Positions 1 to 12,524 of a stretch of DNA of 64,000 bases are shown in pieces. A program made the position numbers and the translations under genes. The notes beneath the pieces are model-generated. The model made no database searches. It was not told the DNA's origin and was given only the letters and a program-made list of their open reading frames with translations. Within the stretch, counting starts at the first letter, position 1; every line of letters begins with the position of its first letter. The DNA comes from Panorpa germanica. Taxonomy: Eukaryota > Arthropoda > Insecta > Mecoptera > Panorpidae. Where the stretch lies: the NCBI GenBank assembly GCA_963678705.1, contig OY783210.1, forward strand, positions 21,391,331 through 21,455,330, written 5' to 3'.

Positions 1-219
1 GGCGAAATAAGCTTCAGGGAATATACCACTACGTTATTATAATGGATAACGCTCCCCTGTACCCCCCCTCTCCCTCCATCTCCTTCCCATCAGGTACCGT
101 GCTTCTTTGCCTTCACCTTGCTTGAGTTATTATGACGTAGATTATTTTTTGTGATGTTTAACTGACAAATACAGGTTTGAGATTTAGCAAAACCTTAAGA
201 GCGATATATTTAGTGAATT

Positions 220-600
220 GAGTGGGCTGGAGTGGATCATATGTGGGGTGAAACAAATATTATGCTAAAATAAACTAAGTGACATCACCTAAGGCTTCCC
301 TAACACTGAAACAAAGTCTGTCGGACCGCCGTCTATGAAGGAGAGTGTATTCTACTTATAGTTTATCAATACAAAAATATCATAGGCCAAAGTATCATCG
401 TTTAAACGACCGTGGTCCTCTTTGCGTACATGAGAGCATGGACAGGACATCAGAGAGAGTTTATTACTGTCAACAGGCTGATGTGGCAGTTCTGTCATCT
501 AGTTTAGAGACATCTAACTTCTGCAACCTCTTGATAAAGTCGTTGATTTCACTTGTGTTATATGCACCGACAGCAAGACCAACGCAAGCTGAATAGAATT
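220..600. repeat. Partial copy of the dispersed inverted-repeat family
   Basis: The block contains GTGGGGTGAAACAAATATTA, then an AACACTG-containing stretch, then TCTACTTATAGTTTATCAAT. The same order of words (GTGGGG..., CACACTGGAAC, TCTACTTTAATGTTTATCAA) occurs between 40970 and 41210. Only the left part is recognisable and it is diverged. It is probably a decayed non-autonomous DNA transposon copy. Confidence 0.4.
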
Positions 601-739
601 TAATTATTATATCTTGACACAAAGACTGAGAAAGGCACATCCTATATTATAATGTTCCAAGTGAAAGTCTATTTCTTTATGTTTACGCAATTCGTATGGT
701 GGCTCGAAAACTGTACCATGCATCTTGTTGAAAATTGTC

Positions 740-1350
740 TATTTCGTAGAGAAAAAAACTTTAGCGTCCTCGGATTTTCCCCTGAATTTCCTGGAAACTC
801 GTAATTTTGGAAAAACTAAATATAAAAATTTTACTTTTTGCTCTGTAACTTTTAATTCATAAAAGATAGAAAGTTGAAATTTGGCATGTGTATTACATTT
901 GCATATGTATTACATTACATTGTTCAATGCTAACATTTTTTGAAAATTTGTTGAGAAAATTTGAAGGCGCGGTAAGAAACTTTGGAGAAAACTCAAATTA
1001 ACAATTATTAAAAAGAAAAAAATTAAAGTTCAAAAACTTTATGGCACGGGGCGGTTTTTGCAGGGTAAAAATAGAGCTAGAAAGTTGAAATTTTGTATAT
1101 GGGCTAACTTTGGTACCTAATTTACAAATCAAAAAGAAAAATCCCAAATTTTGAAAAAAAGTTGGTCAAATAATAACAAATTGAAAAGAATATATTTTTT
1201 TAGTTAGTTTATATGAAAAATTATTTGTTGTTATATGTAAAATAAATATGGAACGAGTTTAATATTTCAATCTTAAAAGGGAATTAAAATTTAAAATGAA
1301 ATTCAATTCATACACAAAAAACAGTCGTCGCTTGCGACGGGGGTACGCTC
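740..1350. repeat. Degraded interspersed repeat with internal direct repeats
   Basis: Two similar stretches, AGAAAGTTGAAATTTGG near 870 and AGAAAGTTGAAATTTTGTAT near 1075, are about 205 bases apart, each after a run of poly-A/T. The block ends in a short perfect hairpin (CGTCGC-TT-GCGACG at 1326-1339) followed by a G-rich GGGGGTACGCTCTAG. It has no coding potential. It looks like a non-coding transposon remnant; the class is not recognisable. Confidence 0.35.
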
Positions 1351-4072
1351 TAGTTATTAATAATGTGGGTGTTTATCTTCTTATATATTAATTAAAATTG
1401 TTTAGAAATTAAACTAATTATTTTTTATACATACACCTATATATGATATATCGTAGTATTGCAATTATTTATAAAGTTTGAAACCTGTAGAGAAAAACAA
1501 CAAATGCAAGTTCTTGTACGCTAGGGCATAATTTAAACAAAAACGTGCTTCGTTTAACCACCTGGGTCTCTTTTAAAAGCGCGTGTTTAAACCTGAATTA
1601 TATCTATTTTCATACAAGCTAAGTACTAGATAGAAGTAGACAACTGGAGAGGAAACTAAAGAGCTAATTCTTGTTTTATTCGGACATATGTATCTCTCAG
1701 GACCTATATTAAAAGTGAGAAAACCTTCTCAGGGTAATCCCCGGAATAAAGTTATTGTAAAGTTTATAATAATGTTAACTGTGTTGAAAATGTATTATAC
1801 TATACGTACCATATATTAAATTATGTTAATGCGAAATATTAGTTTCTATTTATGTACATGATGTTAAAGTTTCTTTATAACTATTTTACACTATTACCTT
1901 AACGTGGAAAGTAATAGTTGGAGCGTGACATTTTCAAATCTCCTAAGAGTAAATTATAATAAGTGTCAGTTGTACGAGTAGATGTTAGTTATGTCATTCA
2001 TCATTTATAAAATTATTATAAGGTGTAAGTTGTTTTGCATACCAAATCTTCACAGGGGTAAATATAATTATGCATTCAAAACTTTTTTAATGCATCACAC
2101 CTCACTCATATCTTCTTAACGAACTAATGAAACAATTAAACAGTAATTGTTAAAGAAAGTTTAAAATTAAAAAGTGCAAAAAAATTTTGCGACATGTATT
2201 TAAGGTTTATCTAACATAACAAAAGTCTAAATCTACCTAATGTATTACATGCTTTTAGAATAGCTATAAAATAAGACCTTTTGGATTAAATATTACTAGG
2301 TTTTGCTTAAGTAAAGTAACATCCATGTCTTGTATTTTGCAAATAAGTTACAAAATATCTAGTTTCTATTCTAATCTTTAAAATTTCCTTATTTTCAGAT
2401 TCTGATTTTTGAAGAATTCAACCAACTGAAATAAATGGGTATGTCATTTTTTAAATATTATCTTTACAATTAAAAGTCACGTTTAATATCTAAATTAACA
2501 AATTAAAATTAATGAAAATGCATATATGTATTGCCTAAGAAAATATTTTATTAATATTAGTCAGTGTTTTTTTATACATTAGTGATCACATTTCAAAGAT
2601 CAATTAGAAACTTCGAAAATTCAGTATCTAATTGTCTTGATTCTACTAATTAATATCTTTGATTAAGAGCACTTATGACTACAAATTTAGTGTTACTACC
2701 TATTTATCTAAACAGTGAAATATTATTATATATGTATAACTATTATTAATTAATAATAACAGTTCAAAATTTCTACATGTAAACATCAAACTTTTTCATT
2801 TGTACTTTTGAAGATCATCATTTGTGCTCTCATTAAATAAGCGTCAAAACTAATAAATTGACTTAGTCATCGAAAAAAGATTAAATCATTTACGAAAACA
2901 TAATCGTATATTAATATTAAGCAGTGATACAATTCATATTTCGATCGCACACCGTAAGCCAAATAATTAATATCAATCTGAGAATATAATATATTCTCTC
3001 TAATTCTAATTTTTTTCACGTTCGGCATCACCAGCAGCTTTGTAAAAAAAAAATAGGTACTATTTAAGCCACTTTCTAAATATATTTACATCGACGCAAC
3101 TGAATTAACAATATATCACTTCAATTCAGTCACAACATATGACTTCTATAAATTGTTTATCCAAATACAGCTTCGGGTACAGATACTTAATGTATCTGGA
3201 TGCTTTCACAACAATATCTCATTACAAAAATAAGAACCAGCTTGTTGCTATTTACCTTGCACACTTTTCTGCATTTAAATCTAAATCACAAAAAGCTGCC
3301 TCTATTATTTATTAGCTACCTGTTTTTTTATATATTAAACACGAAAGAAGCTACCTCTATTCTTAAGCTATGATTATCTCTTATTAGTAAGTACACACAA
3401 ACTGTGATCCAACTAACCTACATTAGAGTTGCCAACTGTCCTTTGGAATCAATAAGTCTTCTTCCAGGATTTAAATCTTATGTCTTCCTTGTACCTTTAA
3501 CAGTTTTACCAGTCGGACTTTATTGTAAGTCTGATTGTGTATAAGTAGGAGGCCTTTTTATTGCTCTTAACAAAACGCGTTAACATTTTATTTATTTAGT
3601 ATCTCGAACAGTTGGCATCTCTAGCTACAATTTTTTTTATAATTAAACTTAATTCTAATTGGGACGTTGAAAATGTATGGAATTTCATTTCATTATTTCA
3701 AATAGCTTCCTGCTAAATACAATTATGTAACATTAAAAATTAGCTTTTACGTAAAAAATATTAGATAAATATAACGTTACATTATTTATTGCTATTATGA
3801 TTATTAAGACTTTTCTTTAATTAATAGAGTCATTAAATAATCTTTGAAATTATTGTAATTATTTCAGGTAATATTAAATCTTTTAAAGTCAAAAAAGTTA
3901 ATTTTATTGAAATCTAAATTATCTTAAAATAGTTTAAATTAAATTATTAGTTTCGAAACATAATCAATCTAGCTTCTTTATAAGCAAGAATTTTTATAAA
4001 AATTATTACTTATTGTTATACTCATGTATATATCGATATTAACTTGTGCTCAGCTAATGTTATATTGGTATA

Positions 4073-4544
4073 TTACATTCGTTCGTAACGTCTGCAATTG
4101 GGGCAAGTTGTACTTTGTTGTAGCCATTGTTCAATACATTTGTGGTGGAAAGAATGATTACAGCCTAAGGTTTTACGTTGAGCGTTTCCAATGGACGTTA
4201 AACATATTGTACATTCCTTATTTATCCTACGACGTGTTTCACTGAAATTAAAATACGTAGTTAGTCTATTTTAATAACATCTTTGGAAGGTCAAAGTTCA
4301 TTTTACTTAGTATATGTCTTGAAAATTTGATAGTATATTTTAAATTTGCTAAGAAAAAAACTTACTCGTCTTCATTATAGGGCTGCCAGCCTGTGGAAGT
4401 ATACTCATTATCATACCCACCATCAAAAGTATAATTAGTATTTGAATGTGCATTATTCCTCTGTTGTCCCGTCAAAAAGTAATAAGCAGCAACTCCCAGA
4501 GATATTCCTAAAGCCACAGCAAAGAACATACCCGGATAAGCCAT
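4073..4544 (-). CDS. Small membrane-anchored RING-H2 finger protein (putative E3 ubiquitin ligase)
   Basis: Two exons, 4366-4544 and 4073-4241, join into 115 residues. The donor is GA|GTAAGT and the acceptor TTTCAG|TG. Residues 5-24 form one hydrophobic segment after a short N-terminus, so the protein is probably membrane-anchored. The acidic/Asn-rich linker leads to a complete C3H2C3 RING-H2 finger near the C-terminus: C70-x2-C73-x13-C87-x-H89-x2-H92-x2-C95-x10-C106-x2-C109, with the usual Trp (W99) and CPxC end. By family knowledge it should recruit an E2 and ubiquitinate membrane or cytosolic substrates; the substrate is unknown. Without splicing, the first exon looks like a 60-residue orphan and the RING exon is invisible. 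Divergent from SepSecS with about 550 bases between. Confidence 0.85.
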
Positions 4545-5093
4545 TATAAAATAGTTTATAATCTGTTAATACAGCTAAATTAAATATGTCTTCATGCAAA
4601 CAGCAAAATATATTTTAAAAGACACAAATATATTTTTTCACGTGTGTACTGCTGTTTATCTTTTTTTTTTTGCTGTTATTTTCACAGATTATATTATATA
4701 ATAATTACAGAGATTTTTTCTGTTAAAGTATACCGCTAATCTATTACAAAACACATTATTTATGTACTTCTTAATTTTTATCTACACATTAAAAATAGTC
4801 TTGTCAAAAATAACAATTTTTTGTTGTACTTCTTGTACTTTTACTATTTTTTTTTTGTTAATTTAGAGGTAATTTAGTGTTGCCTTAACAGATATCTACT
4901 GAGTAACTAGACGACATCAGTTAACACTACTGTCATATTGACATTTGAAACCCTTGAAGACGGTGCATAACCTTCAAAATATTGTAACTCTTCGTATTGT
5001 AATCTCTTCAATATTGTAACAAATAAAAAATTCTCAGTAAAGTTAATATAATAATAGTTACAAAGGGTAGAAATATATAAATATCACAAAAGA
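4545..5093. promoter_or_regulatory. Shared divergent upstream region of the RING-H2 gene and SepSecS
   Basis: About 550 bases separate the two divergent start codons. The stretch is AT-rich with several T and A runs and no open frame of note. It must hold both promoters and 5' leaders. I cannot point to a specific element. Confidence 0.45.
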
Positions 5094-7120
5094 ATGGAAA
5101 ATACTGTTTATGAAGGTGCTACTTCATTAGTTCCTAGTATATATTTACAACAAGCAAATGAAGCTAAAAAATCAAGAGAAAATCGTATTAAGAAATTAAT
5201 TGAACATGTAAAAATATGAATCTCACTAAGCAACATGTCCAGGATTACAGGATAGGTATCTAACTGCTAATATCATTTAATATTATTTTAGAAAAAGTGG
5301 CCACAAGAAGGTTGGGATGATTCTAGTATTGAACAGTTTATAAATGAAATATCGAACATGGATAGCAATAATTTTCTTTATAATTGTGGAGTCGGTGAAA
5401 GGGAAGCTCGAATAGTGTGTGGTTAGTTTACAAAATTGTGAAACAAAATATTAGTTCTTTAAGAGGCATATTTTATTGCTTTTAAATATTCAACAAAATG
5501 CAGATTTAGTTGCTAAGAGGCACTATGGTTTTGGTCATGGAATTGGACGTTCTGGTGATATATCTGAGGCACAACCTAAAGCTGCCGGGTCCAGTTTAAT
5601 GAATGCATTAACAAATATCATGTTAAAAGATGTGTTTAAGGCTATGGGTTCGTTCTTTTTTAATAAAACTGATTCAATTGAATAGGAAATATAATCTGAT
5701 ATTTATATAGGCTGTCGCGTTGAAAGCTGTTTGTTACTTCCCGTTGCAACTGGAATGTGTCTGGTTTTAAGTATGATGAGTTTTAGACAATCGAGGCCAA
5801 ATGCTAAATATGTGATATGGTCTCGTATTGACCAAAAATCTTGTTTCAAAAGTATTCTAACAGCAGGTATGGTTTATTTTATATAATAGATACATGATTA
5901 GAATCAAGAATAAACGAAAGTAAATATATTTCTCTAGGATTCACTCCAATAATTGTTGATATGATAGAAAGCGATGGAGAACTTAAAACTGATATAGATA
6001 CTATTATTGAAAATATAAACGATATTAGAGCTGAAAACATTCTGTGTGTAATGACAACAACAAGTTGCTTTGCACCAAGATCTTGCGATGATATTTATAG
6101 TGTAGCACAAATTTGTAAAACTGCTGGAATTCCTCATCTCGTTAACAATGCTTACGGCTTGCAAAGCACCTCGTGCATGCATAGACTACAACAAGCTTCA
6201 CAGTATGTCTTAAATAATTCCAAGAAATATCGTCGAGTTATTAATACATTAGAATTTTTCTTGCAGAATTGGTAGAATTGATGCAATTGTACAAAGTACT
6301 GATAAAAACTTAATGGTTCCTGTAGGAGGATCTATAGTAGCATCTTTTGATAAAGAAATTACTAAAAATATTTCGAAAATATATCCAGGTATTGATTACT
6401 TAATATTTTACGTAGTTCTGAATATTAACAGTAATTAAATTATATCAAGTTAAATACATTTCCAGGTAGAGCATCTTCGTCTCCTTTACTAGATGTGCTT
6501 ATGACTCTATTATCACTTGGAAGTGCTAAATATTTATCAATGATAAAAGAACGTAAAGAATTATTTATGTATCTTAAGAAAAAGTTATTGGATTTAGCTA
6601 TGGTGCACCAGGAAAAAGTCTACGAAACTAAGAATAATCCTATTTCAGTTGGTAAAGTTTTATCAAACAATAATTATTTGGTTAATATTTTATACCTGGT
6701 TTTGTTTTCAATTGATATCATATTTTAGCGATGACCTTAAGTCAGATAGACCCTACTAATTCTTCGTCTGTTGGTTCCATGTTATTTTTGCGGGGTGTTT
6801 CTGGTGCAAGAGTTGTTGAAAATTCTGGAGACATTACTAAAGATATATGCGGATATACATTCAAAAGTAAACTTCATGTTATTCTACTTAGTAACTAATA
6901 TTTTTTGTTCAATTTAATCAATTACTATTTATACATTTTTTAAGATTGGGGCGGGCACTTAAGTTGTCCACGATGTCAAGTACCTTATTTAACAGCAGCA
7001 GCTAGTTTAGGAGGTTCAACGGTTGAAATAGATGTTTTCGTAAAAAAATTAGACAAAATATTGCGCAAGGTTAATTTTGGAATTGAATCAACATCATCTG
7101 CAGAATTAAAAAATAATTAA
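5094..7120 (+). CDS. SEPSECS: O-phosphoseryl-tRNA(Sec) selenium transferase (SepSecS)
   Basis: This PLP enzyme converts O-phosphoseryl-tRNA(Sec) and selenophosphate to selenocysteinyl-tRNA(Sec), the last step of Sec synthesis. Nine exons give 476 residues (vertebrate protein about 500): 5094-5207, 5292-5421, 5504-5647, 5711-5866, 5938-6202, 6267-6388, 6466-6651, 6729-6866, 6945-7120. Conserved blocks include [15 protein letters not shown], the phosphate-binding [37 protein letters not shown] and [10 protein letters not shown]. The PLP lysine lies in [12 protein letters not shown] (about K283, codon at 6304-6306). All splice joins keep frame and no stop or frameshift is seen, so the gene looks functional. 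The 3' end converges on regucalcin copy A. Confidence 0.95.
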
Positions 7121-7380
7121 TGTTATTTTAATAGAATAGAACATTAATGTGGTGTTATATATTATTGACTTACCAAAAAATAGATGTAACTTTTATAAAA
7201 TACACTAATGAAATACTAAAGGTATTAATATTATTATACATGTAATCACTGATAGGCCCGAGAAAAGTGATTTCAGTATTTGTCTTGAAACCATCAAAAA
7301 GAAAACATTGAATTATAAATTGATATCGTTTATTGTCAATTATCATATTATTCTAACCATTATTATATAACAATAATATA

Positions 7381-8898
7381 TTAGTTTAAAATATAAGATG
7401 TTGGCGGAAAACCTTTTGCGTTCAAATTCTTAGCACGAAATAATCCACCAGCAGGTGCAGCTGGTCTAACACCGTTATCATCAGGTAAAGATCCAGTTGT
7501 AATATACAACTCATCGTAATTTTTACCTCCCCAGGATGCGGATGTTACCATCGTCGCGGGTACGTGAACTGTTTGAAGAATCTCTCCTGATTCTGTATTA
7601 ACCTGAAAGAAAAAATATTATTTAATTTTGATGCGCCTGTGATTTAGTCTACTATAGTAACATTTAATATTTTACCTGAATAACTCTGCTTCCACCAAAG
7701 AGACAAATCCATAAATGTCCTTCTGTATCAATTGTCATGCCATCCGGAATGCAATATCCTTCGGGAAGTTTATATTTTGGGTCCTTAACATCAATAACAA
7801 TTCTGCTGTTACCTTTAAAATTTTAAAATAGTTACCGTTTTAGATTTTTTCGTAAAACATAAAGTAAAATATTTTGGCTTACTTATGGCACCAGTGGTTT
7901 CATCATAATCATACTCGCGTACGTTATATTTCAAAGAATCAGCGAAATAGAACTTCTTCTTTTGACGATTCCATGCAAGTCCATTAGAAATACCAACTCC
8001 TCGCTCTACTACTTCCACTTTTCCCTTCGATGAGATGGTGACTAAAACTCCTACTGTATTGGTAAAGAAAGTTGGATCTCCTTCACTAGCCATTGATCCT
8101 AAAAAACAATATATATTGTGGATTTTCTTCAAAATTATTTGTTGAATGATTAGGAATATTTACCAGTGTATAATCTTCCTACGGGATCAATCTTTCCATC
8201 GTTAAGTCTGCCACCGGGGTGGTCTTTTACTTCGGTAATTTGTTTCACAATTTGTGCTTCTTTATCTTTGCCATTCCATTTAATCAATTCGATTCCTAAG
8301 CCGGAACCAATAACAAATTCGTCCTTGGTATTGGCTACTGGGACGATAAAACCAACTGACTTCGATCCTGCATCAAAATAATATTTTTAAGAAGACTAAT
8401 TACATTTAAAACAGCGTTGTAAACTATTATACTCTACCAGCAATCGCTCGATTGACTTCTCCGGTAATACTGTCATATCTTCCGATTTCTTTCCTTAAGA
8501 TGTCGACGAAATACAACGCCTGTTCACTTTCAACCCAATGGGGACCTTCCCCAATCAAACTAATATCAGTTCCTAGTTGTTCCAAATTGCTTGAAGCCTA
8601 AAATATTAAATTGTATATTTTCAGAAAGTTCTTTTTTTTTTAAACTCAGTGATATTAAGTAAACTCAATGACAATGGATTATTGTTTTACGAGTAGTGGA
8701 GCATTAAAACATTAATCTTATTTTAAATCATGATGATTTATTTTTCTGCTACGTAATTAAATGGTACTACAAGTTTAACAGACAAAATTCAAAATTTTGA
8801 TTAAGAATAAGATAGTATTATAAATTTTGTTGTATATGAAATACCTATTTAAATGGAATTAAATATAGTAGAGCTTTAAGAAAATACATTCTTACCAT
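7381..8898 (-). CDS. Regucalcin / SMP-30 gluconolactonase-like protein, copy A
   Basis: A six-bladed beta-propeller lactonase of the SMP-30/regucalcin/luciferin-regenerating-enzyme family. Exons: 8896-8898 (only the ATG), 8438-8597, 8164-8367, 7883-8098, 7676-7812, 7381-7602; 313 residues, family usual about 300. Metal-site residues are kept: E18 in IGEGPHW, N in GISNGLAW (about 161), D in IPDGMTID (about 218). Family knowledge suggests Ca/Zn-dependent hydrolysis of sugar lactones in the cytosol; the substrate cannot be told from sequence. The start codon stands alone as a coding exon, ATG|GTAAGA, followed by an intron of about 300 bases. This copy is the most diverged of the three tandem paralogs. 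Confidence 0.92.
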
Positions 8899-10278
8899 TA
8901 TTTAATATTTTTTTAAATAGAAATGCACTTCAAAATATTTTGTAGATTTTTTGATTATAACTGAGAGTAATATGCGTTTGAAGTCCGTATTTATAGAATC
9001 AAAGCAACAAGAAAACACTTGTGGTGTGATAAGACATATTGTCGATTATTAAGATTTATAAAAAAAATATTATAATTGCCTAATTAGTTTTATATGTTAT
9101 TATATTACAGTACTCTTGGCTTATATTATGACTTATAATAAGTGGTTATTATAAAAACAAATAATAGTCACGTGATTTCAATGATCGGTAAATTTCCTTT
9201 ACATTTTTTATCAACAAAATTACTGTTATCGATGAAACATATCTTTAAAATCTTGAAGCACTCAACTTGATTAAGATAACCTCTCAATATAATGAATGTG
9301 CATCTGGATATTATCTAATGTATGTCATATTCACGAACATATAATTAGAAATCACGTGACTTTTCGATCGGAAACTGGCTTGTTGTGCATTATGATTATT
9401 TACGTTGACATTAATTTATACTTTATTTAAATATATATTATATATAGAATGTAATTTACAACTAAAAATAGTACAATATCGATTTTCTTTTAGATTCATG
9501 GCTATTATATATACATGAAGCATCGCTATGTAAACTGGATTTTCTATCCAGTATAAATATGTTGCAGAATCGTCCGAACAAGATTCTTTTTTTCTAAGCT
9601 ACTAATTTTGTTGAGGTAACTGTATTTTTTATGGTCACTTATCTTACACGATGTCTCGACAACTTTGACCTTTCTTAATGCATACTACTCTGACCCTTTC
9701 ATGTATTGTCTTTATATATGTAACTCTTATATCTTCGTTCTTTGAACTTATGTACAGTCATATATTTTTTTTATAAATTTCTTTTAACTAGAATATTTTT
9801 TATAACTTTAACTGAATTTTTTTTCTAACTGACCAAACCAAATATTCGGTGTTAAATATTAGTTTAATACAAAAATATGCTTTGAACATTTAGTTTACGT
9901 ATGAATTTAACAATTTTTAAAAAGTAAATATACACTTTTATTAAGCAAAGGTTTACATATTATAGTACAAGAAAAGTTCTGATTGGAAATATCCTAAACA
10001 AATAAAACACGACCTTTAGGTTTTGTTACTAATTTCGCGATTTTTATTCATTTAATATAATACACTTTTATTAGAAGTGCATTTCTTAATAATCCATACA
10101 TTCAAGGACAATTTGATAACGCATATCAATAACACTCTAAAAGTATTTGTAGTTTATTATACAAAAATATGTTATCTTGTATATTATTTTAAAATAAAAC
10201 ATGTGCTATTAAACATTTTACACTTTACTTAAGTACATATAATACAAAGTAACTTTTTTAATAGATTTTACTTGCTGA
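8899..10278. other. Intergenic stretch between regucalcin copies A and B
   Basis: 1.4 kb of AT-rich sequence, containing the promoter and 5' leader of copy A on its left and the 3' flank of copy B on its right. I found no coding frame, repeat or RNA gene. Confidence 0.5.
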
Positions 10279-11758
10279 TTACAAGTTAAATAGGCTCGCT
10301 TCTAGGCCTCTAGCGTTTAATCCGGACGCCTTAAACAAACCTCCTGCAGGAGATGGTGGTGAAACTCCCTTTTCGTCTGGAAGTGCACCGGTTGTTATAT
10401 ACAACACATCCAAGTTTTTACCACCCCAAGCTACAGAAGTTACATCAAATACTGGGACATCAACTTTTTGAATAATTTCCCCACTTTCAGGATTCACCTA
10501 AAATCATATGTACAAAATTCTTTTAGTTTTCTCGAAAATAATTCACTGAAATTAATAATCACGTTTGATATTTGCAGAGTGACGCCTGCTGTATCATGAA
10601 TCCTACCTGAATAACACTAGAACCTCTGTACAAAGCGATCCAGATATTTCCTGCAGTATCTATCGTAATTCCATCCATAAAACAACCTTTTGGTAAATTA
10701 TGTTTTTCATCTCTAATATCAATTACAATTCGACAATTACCTGTGTTAATATCAAAACGTATTATGCTTACATTTCGCAAATGTATAAAGCAATTTTATT
10801 CTATCTTAAAATATATTTACTAAGTTGTCCAGTTTTTTCATCGTAGTCATATTCTCGCAAGTTATATGTAACAGAATCGACATAATAGAATTTTCCTTTT
10901 TCGCGATTCCATGCCAATCCATTGGCGATTCCAATTTTTTTTTCACGAATTAGTAGCGATTCGTTTGGTGAATAACTGAAGACAACTCCGTCGAAATTGG
11001 TCCAGTTGGAAAGGTCATTATCCATCTTGGCGATTGTACCTATAATTCATGCGTTAGAAACTGTAAAAACATAGAAAATAATCAAAGACTTTTTAAATTT
11101 TACCGGCATATAGTCGTCCTACAGGATCCACTTTTCCATCATTTATTGTTCCTTCAGGGTGGTCATTTATTTCTGCGATAGTTTTTTCAATTTCAACTTG
11201 TTCATCTTTTCCATTCCATTTGATAAGAGCAATTTTTAATTTTGCTCCAATTAAAAACATATCCTTCTTATCTTTAACAGGTAATATGAAACTTACACTA
11301 GTTGTGCCAGCTACAATAAATAATTTAAAAGATTTAAAAATACGCACCACGTAAAATTGTTTGACATCCCTGATTTTTAATATCTTGTAAAGAACAAACA
11401 AGATTCAGATAATATTTAACTAATTAGCAACTTGTAAGATATGGCAATGATTTGTAAAAAAATTCGTCTGACTAATTTTTAATTATGAACTTTTGATCTG
11501 TTATAGATTACTATATAAGTGATGACATGCACAAATTCAAAATAATAATCATTTTAAAATATACTATGCTCTTTTCAATATTAAAAATTATTTGGAATAT
11601 TTACCAACTGTTGCTCGAGTGACAACCCCCGTCCTCTCGTCATATCTGCACACCTGTTGTTTCATAATATCAACGAAATACAGGCATTGCTCCTCTGCAG
11701 CCCAGTGAGGTCCCTCACCTAGCTTGCTTAAATCTTTAGTTACTTGCTCGATTTTCAT
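10279..11758 (-). CDS. Regucalcin / SMP-30-like protein, copy B
   Basis: Five coding exons, 11605-11758, 11104-11310, 10821-11039, 10607-10740, 10279-10497, encode 310 residues. The start MKIEQVTKD sits directly after a TTATAG acceptor-like site, suggesting a non-coding first exon. Metal ligands are present: GEGPHW, GIANGLAW and MDGITID (this last has M in place of the usual P before D). Exon layout and phases match copy C exactly, and the intron between exons 4 and 5 is nearly identical to that of copy C, so B and C are recent duplicates. Confidence 0.92.
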
Positions 11759-12524
11759 CTATAATAAATATATGTTTAACATGACAAATCGCTAAGCAGA
11801 ATCATATGTTATTTTATCCGTTAAACGAAAGTCTGAAATCGACTTTTCGCGCAACATACGGCTGCAAATTGGATATAATATTATATTTAGTGTCATAAAA
11901 CTTTCAGATTATTATTGTCTTAAGAACTATTTCTTCATATTTTTATTATACGTGAAGAACCTTTTTTTGGGTGATTAGAATATACCCTTCATAATCATAA
12001 ATATACCCTTTTAAAGCTAAAGAATCATAGAAACTGTAGTGGTAAATAAACATATAACATAAATAAATTTTGTCTCCAATAGATAATTATAACATTGATA
12101 TATAATTTTTTTAGAAGACTTTTTTCTAATAATTATAATGACTATTTTTTACTAACTGCTTTACAATTTGACCTTTTGGTTGATAAATGATATACATACT
12201 TTCTATAATCAGTTTTGATGCTCGTTATCTTCTCAATAAAAAACATTAAACACACAACAATCGCTTCATTTGATTTGAACGAACTACTATCATAAGAGCT
12301 GAGATACTCAATTATATCCTATAATTATTGAAGGTATTTTCGAAAATATCAAGTCTAGATAGATAAGGCTATTTAGTTAAAATGTATTTATCAGCCATTA
12401 TTAATTTTATATTTGGAAGTAGATAAATAATAAATGAATTAACTTTTTTAAAAACTTTATTTCCCTTTAAAAATATTATGTATATATGGTATATGTGTAA
12501 ACTATTGCATTTATATTAGAACTA
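11759..12524. promoter_or_regulatory. Upstream region of regucalcin copy B, including a block duplicated upstream of copy C
   Basis: About 12165-12360 aligns by eye to 14345-14540. Both share TTGACCTTTTG, GTTGATAAATGAT, CATACATACTTTCT, AATTTGATTTGAACGAAC, TTTTCGAAAATAT and AAGTCTAGATA in the same order. Each block starts about 400-470 bases upstream of its paralog's ATG. It is a good candidate for conserved promoter or enhancer sequence, or simply duplicated flank. There is no coding frame. Confidence 0.6.

Larger units (their letters stand above)
1..4072. other. Gene-free AT-rich stretch
   Basis: No open frame here joins into a plausible spliced gene, and the small frames show no family resemblance. 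The left end (about 220-600) carries a degraded copy of the dispersed family seen near 41000: the words GTGGGGTGAAACAAATATTA at 242 and TTTATCAATACA near 362 recur there. About 740-1350 is another degraded repeat, listed separately. The rest (1350-4072) is AT-rich with nothing I can name. Confidence 0.6.

Noticed and set aside
345..596. 83-residue plus-strand frame
   Set aside because: Lies in a decayed repeat copy, no family resemblance, no splice context.
4024..4245. 73-residue plus-strand frame
   Set aside because: It is the antisense shadow of the RING-H2 exon, whose reverse strand has all eight zinc ligands and correct splice phase.
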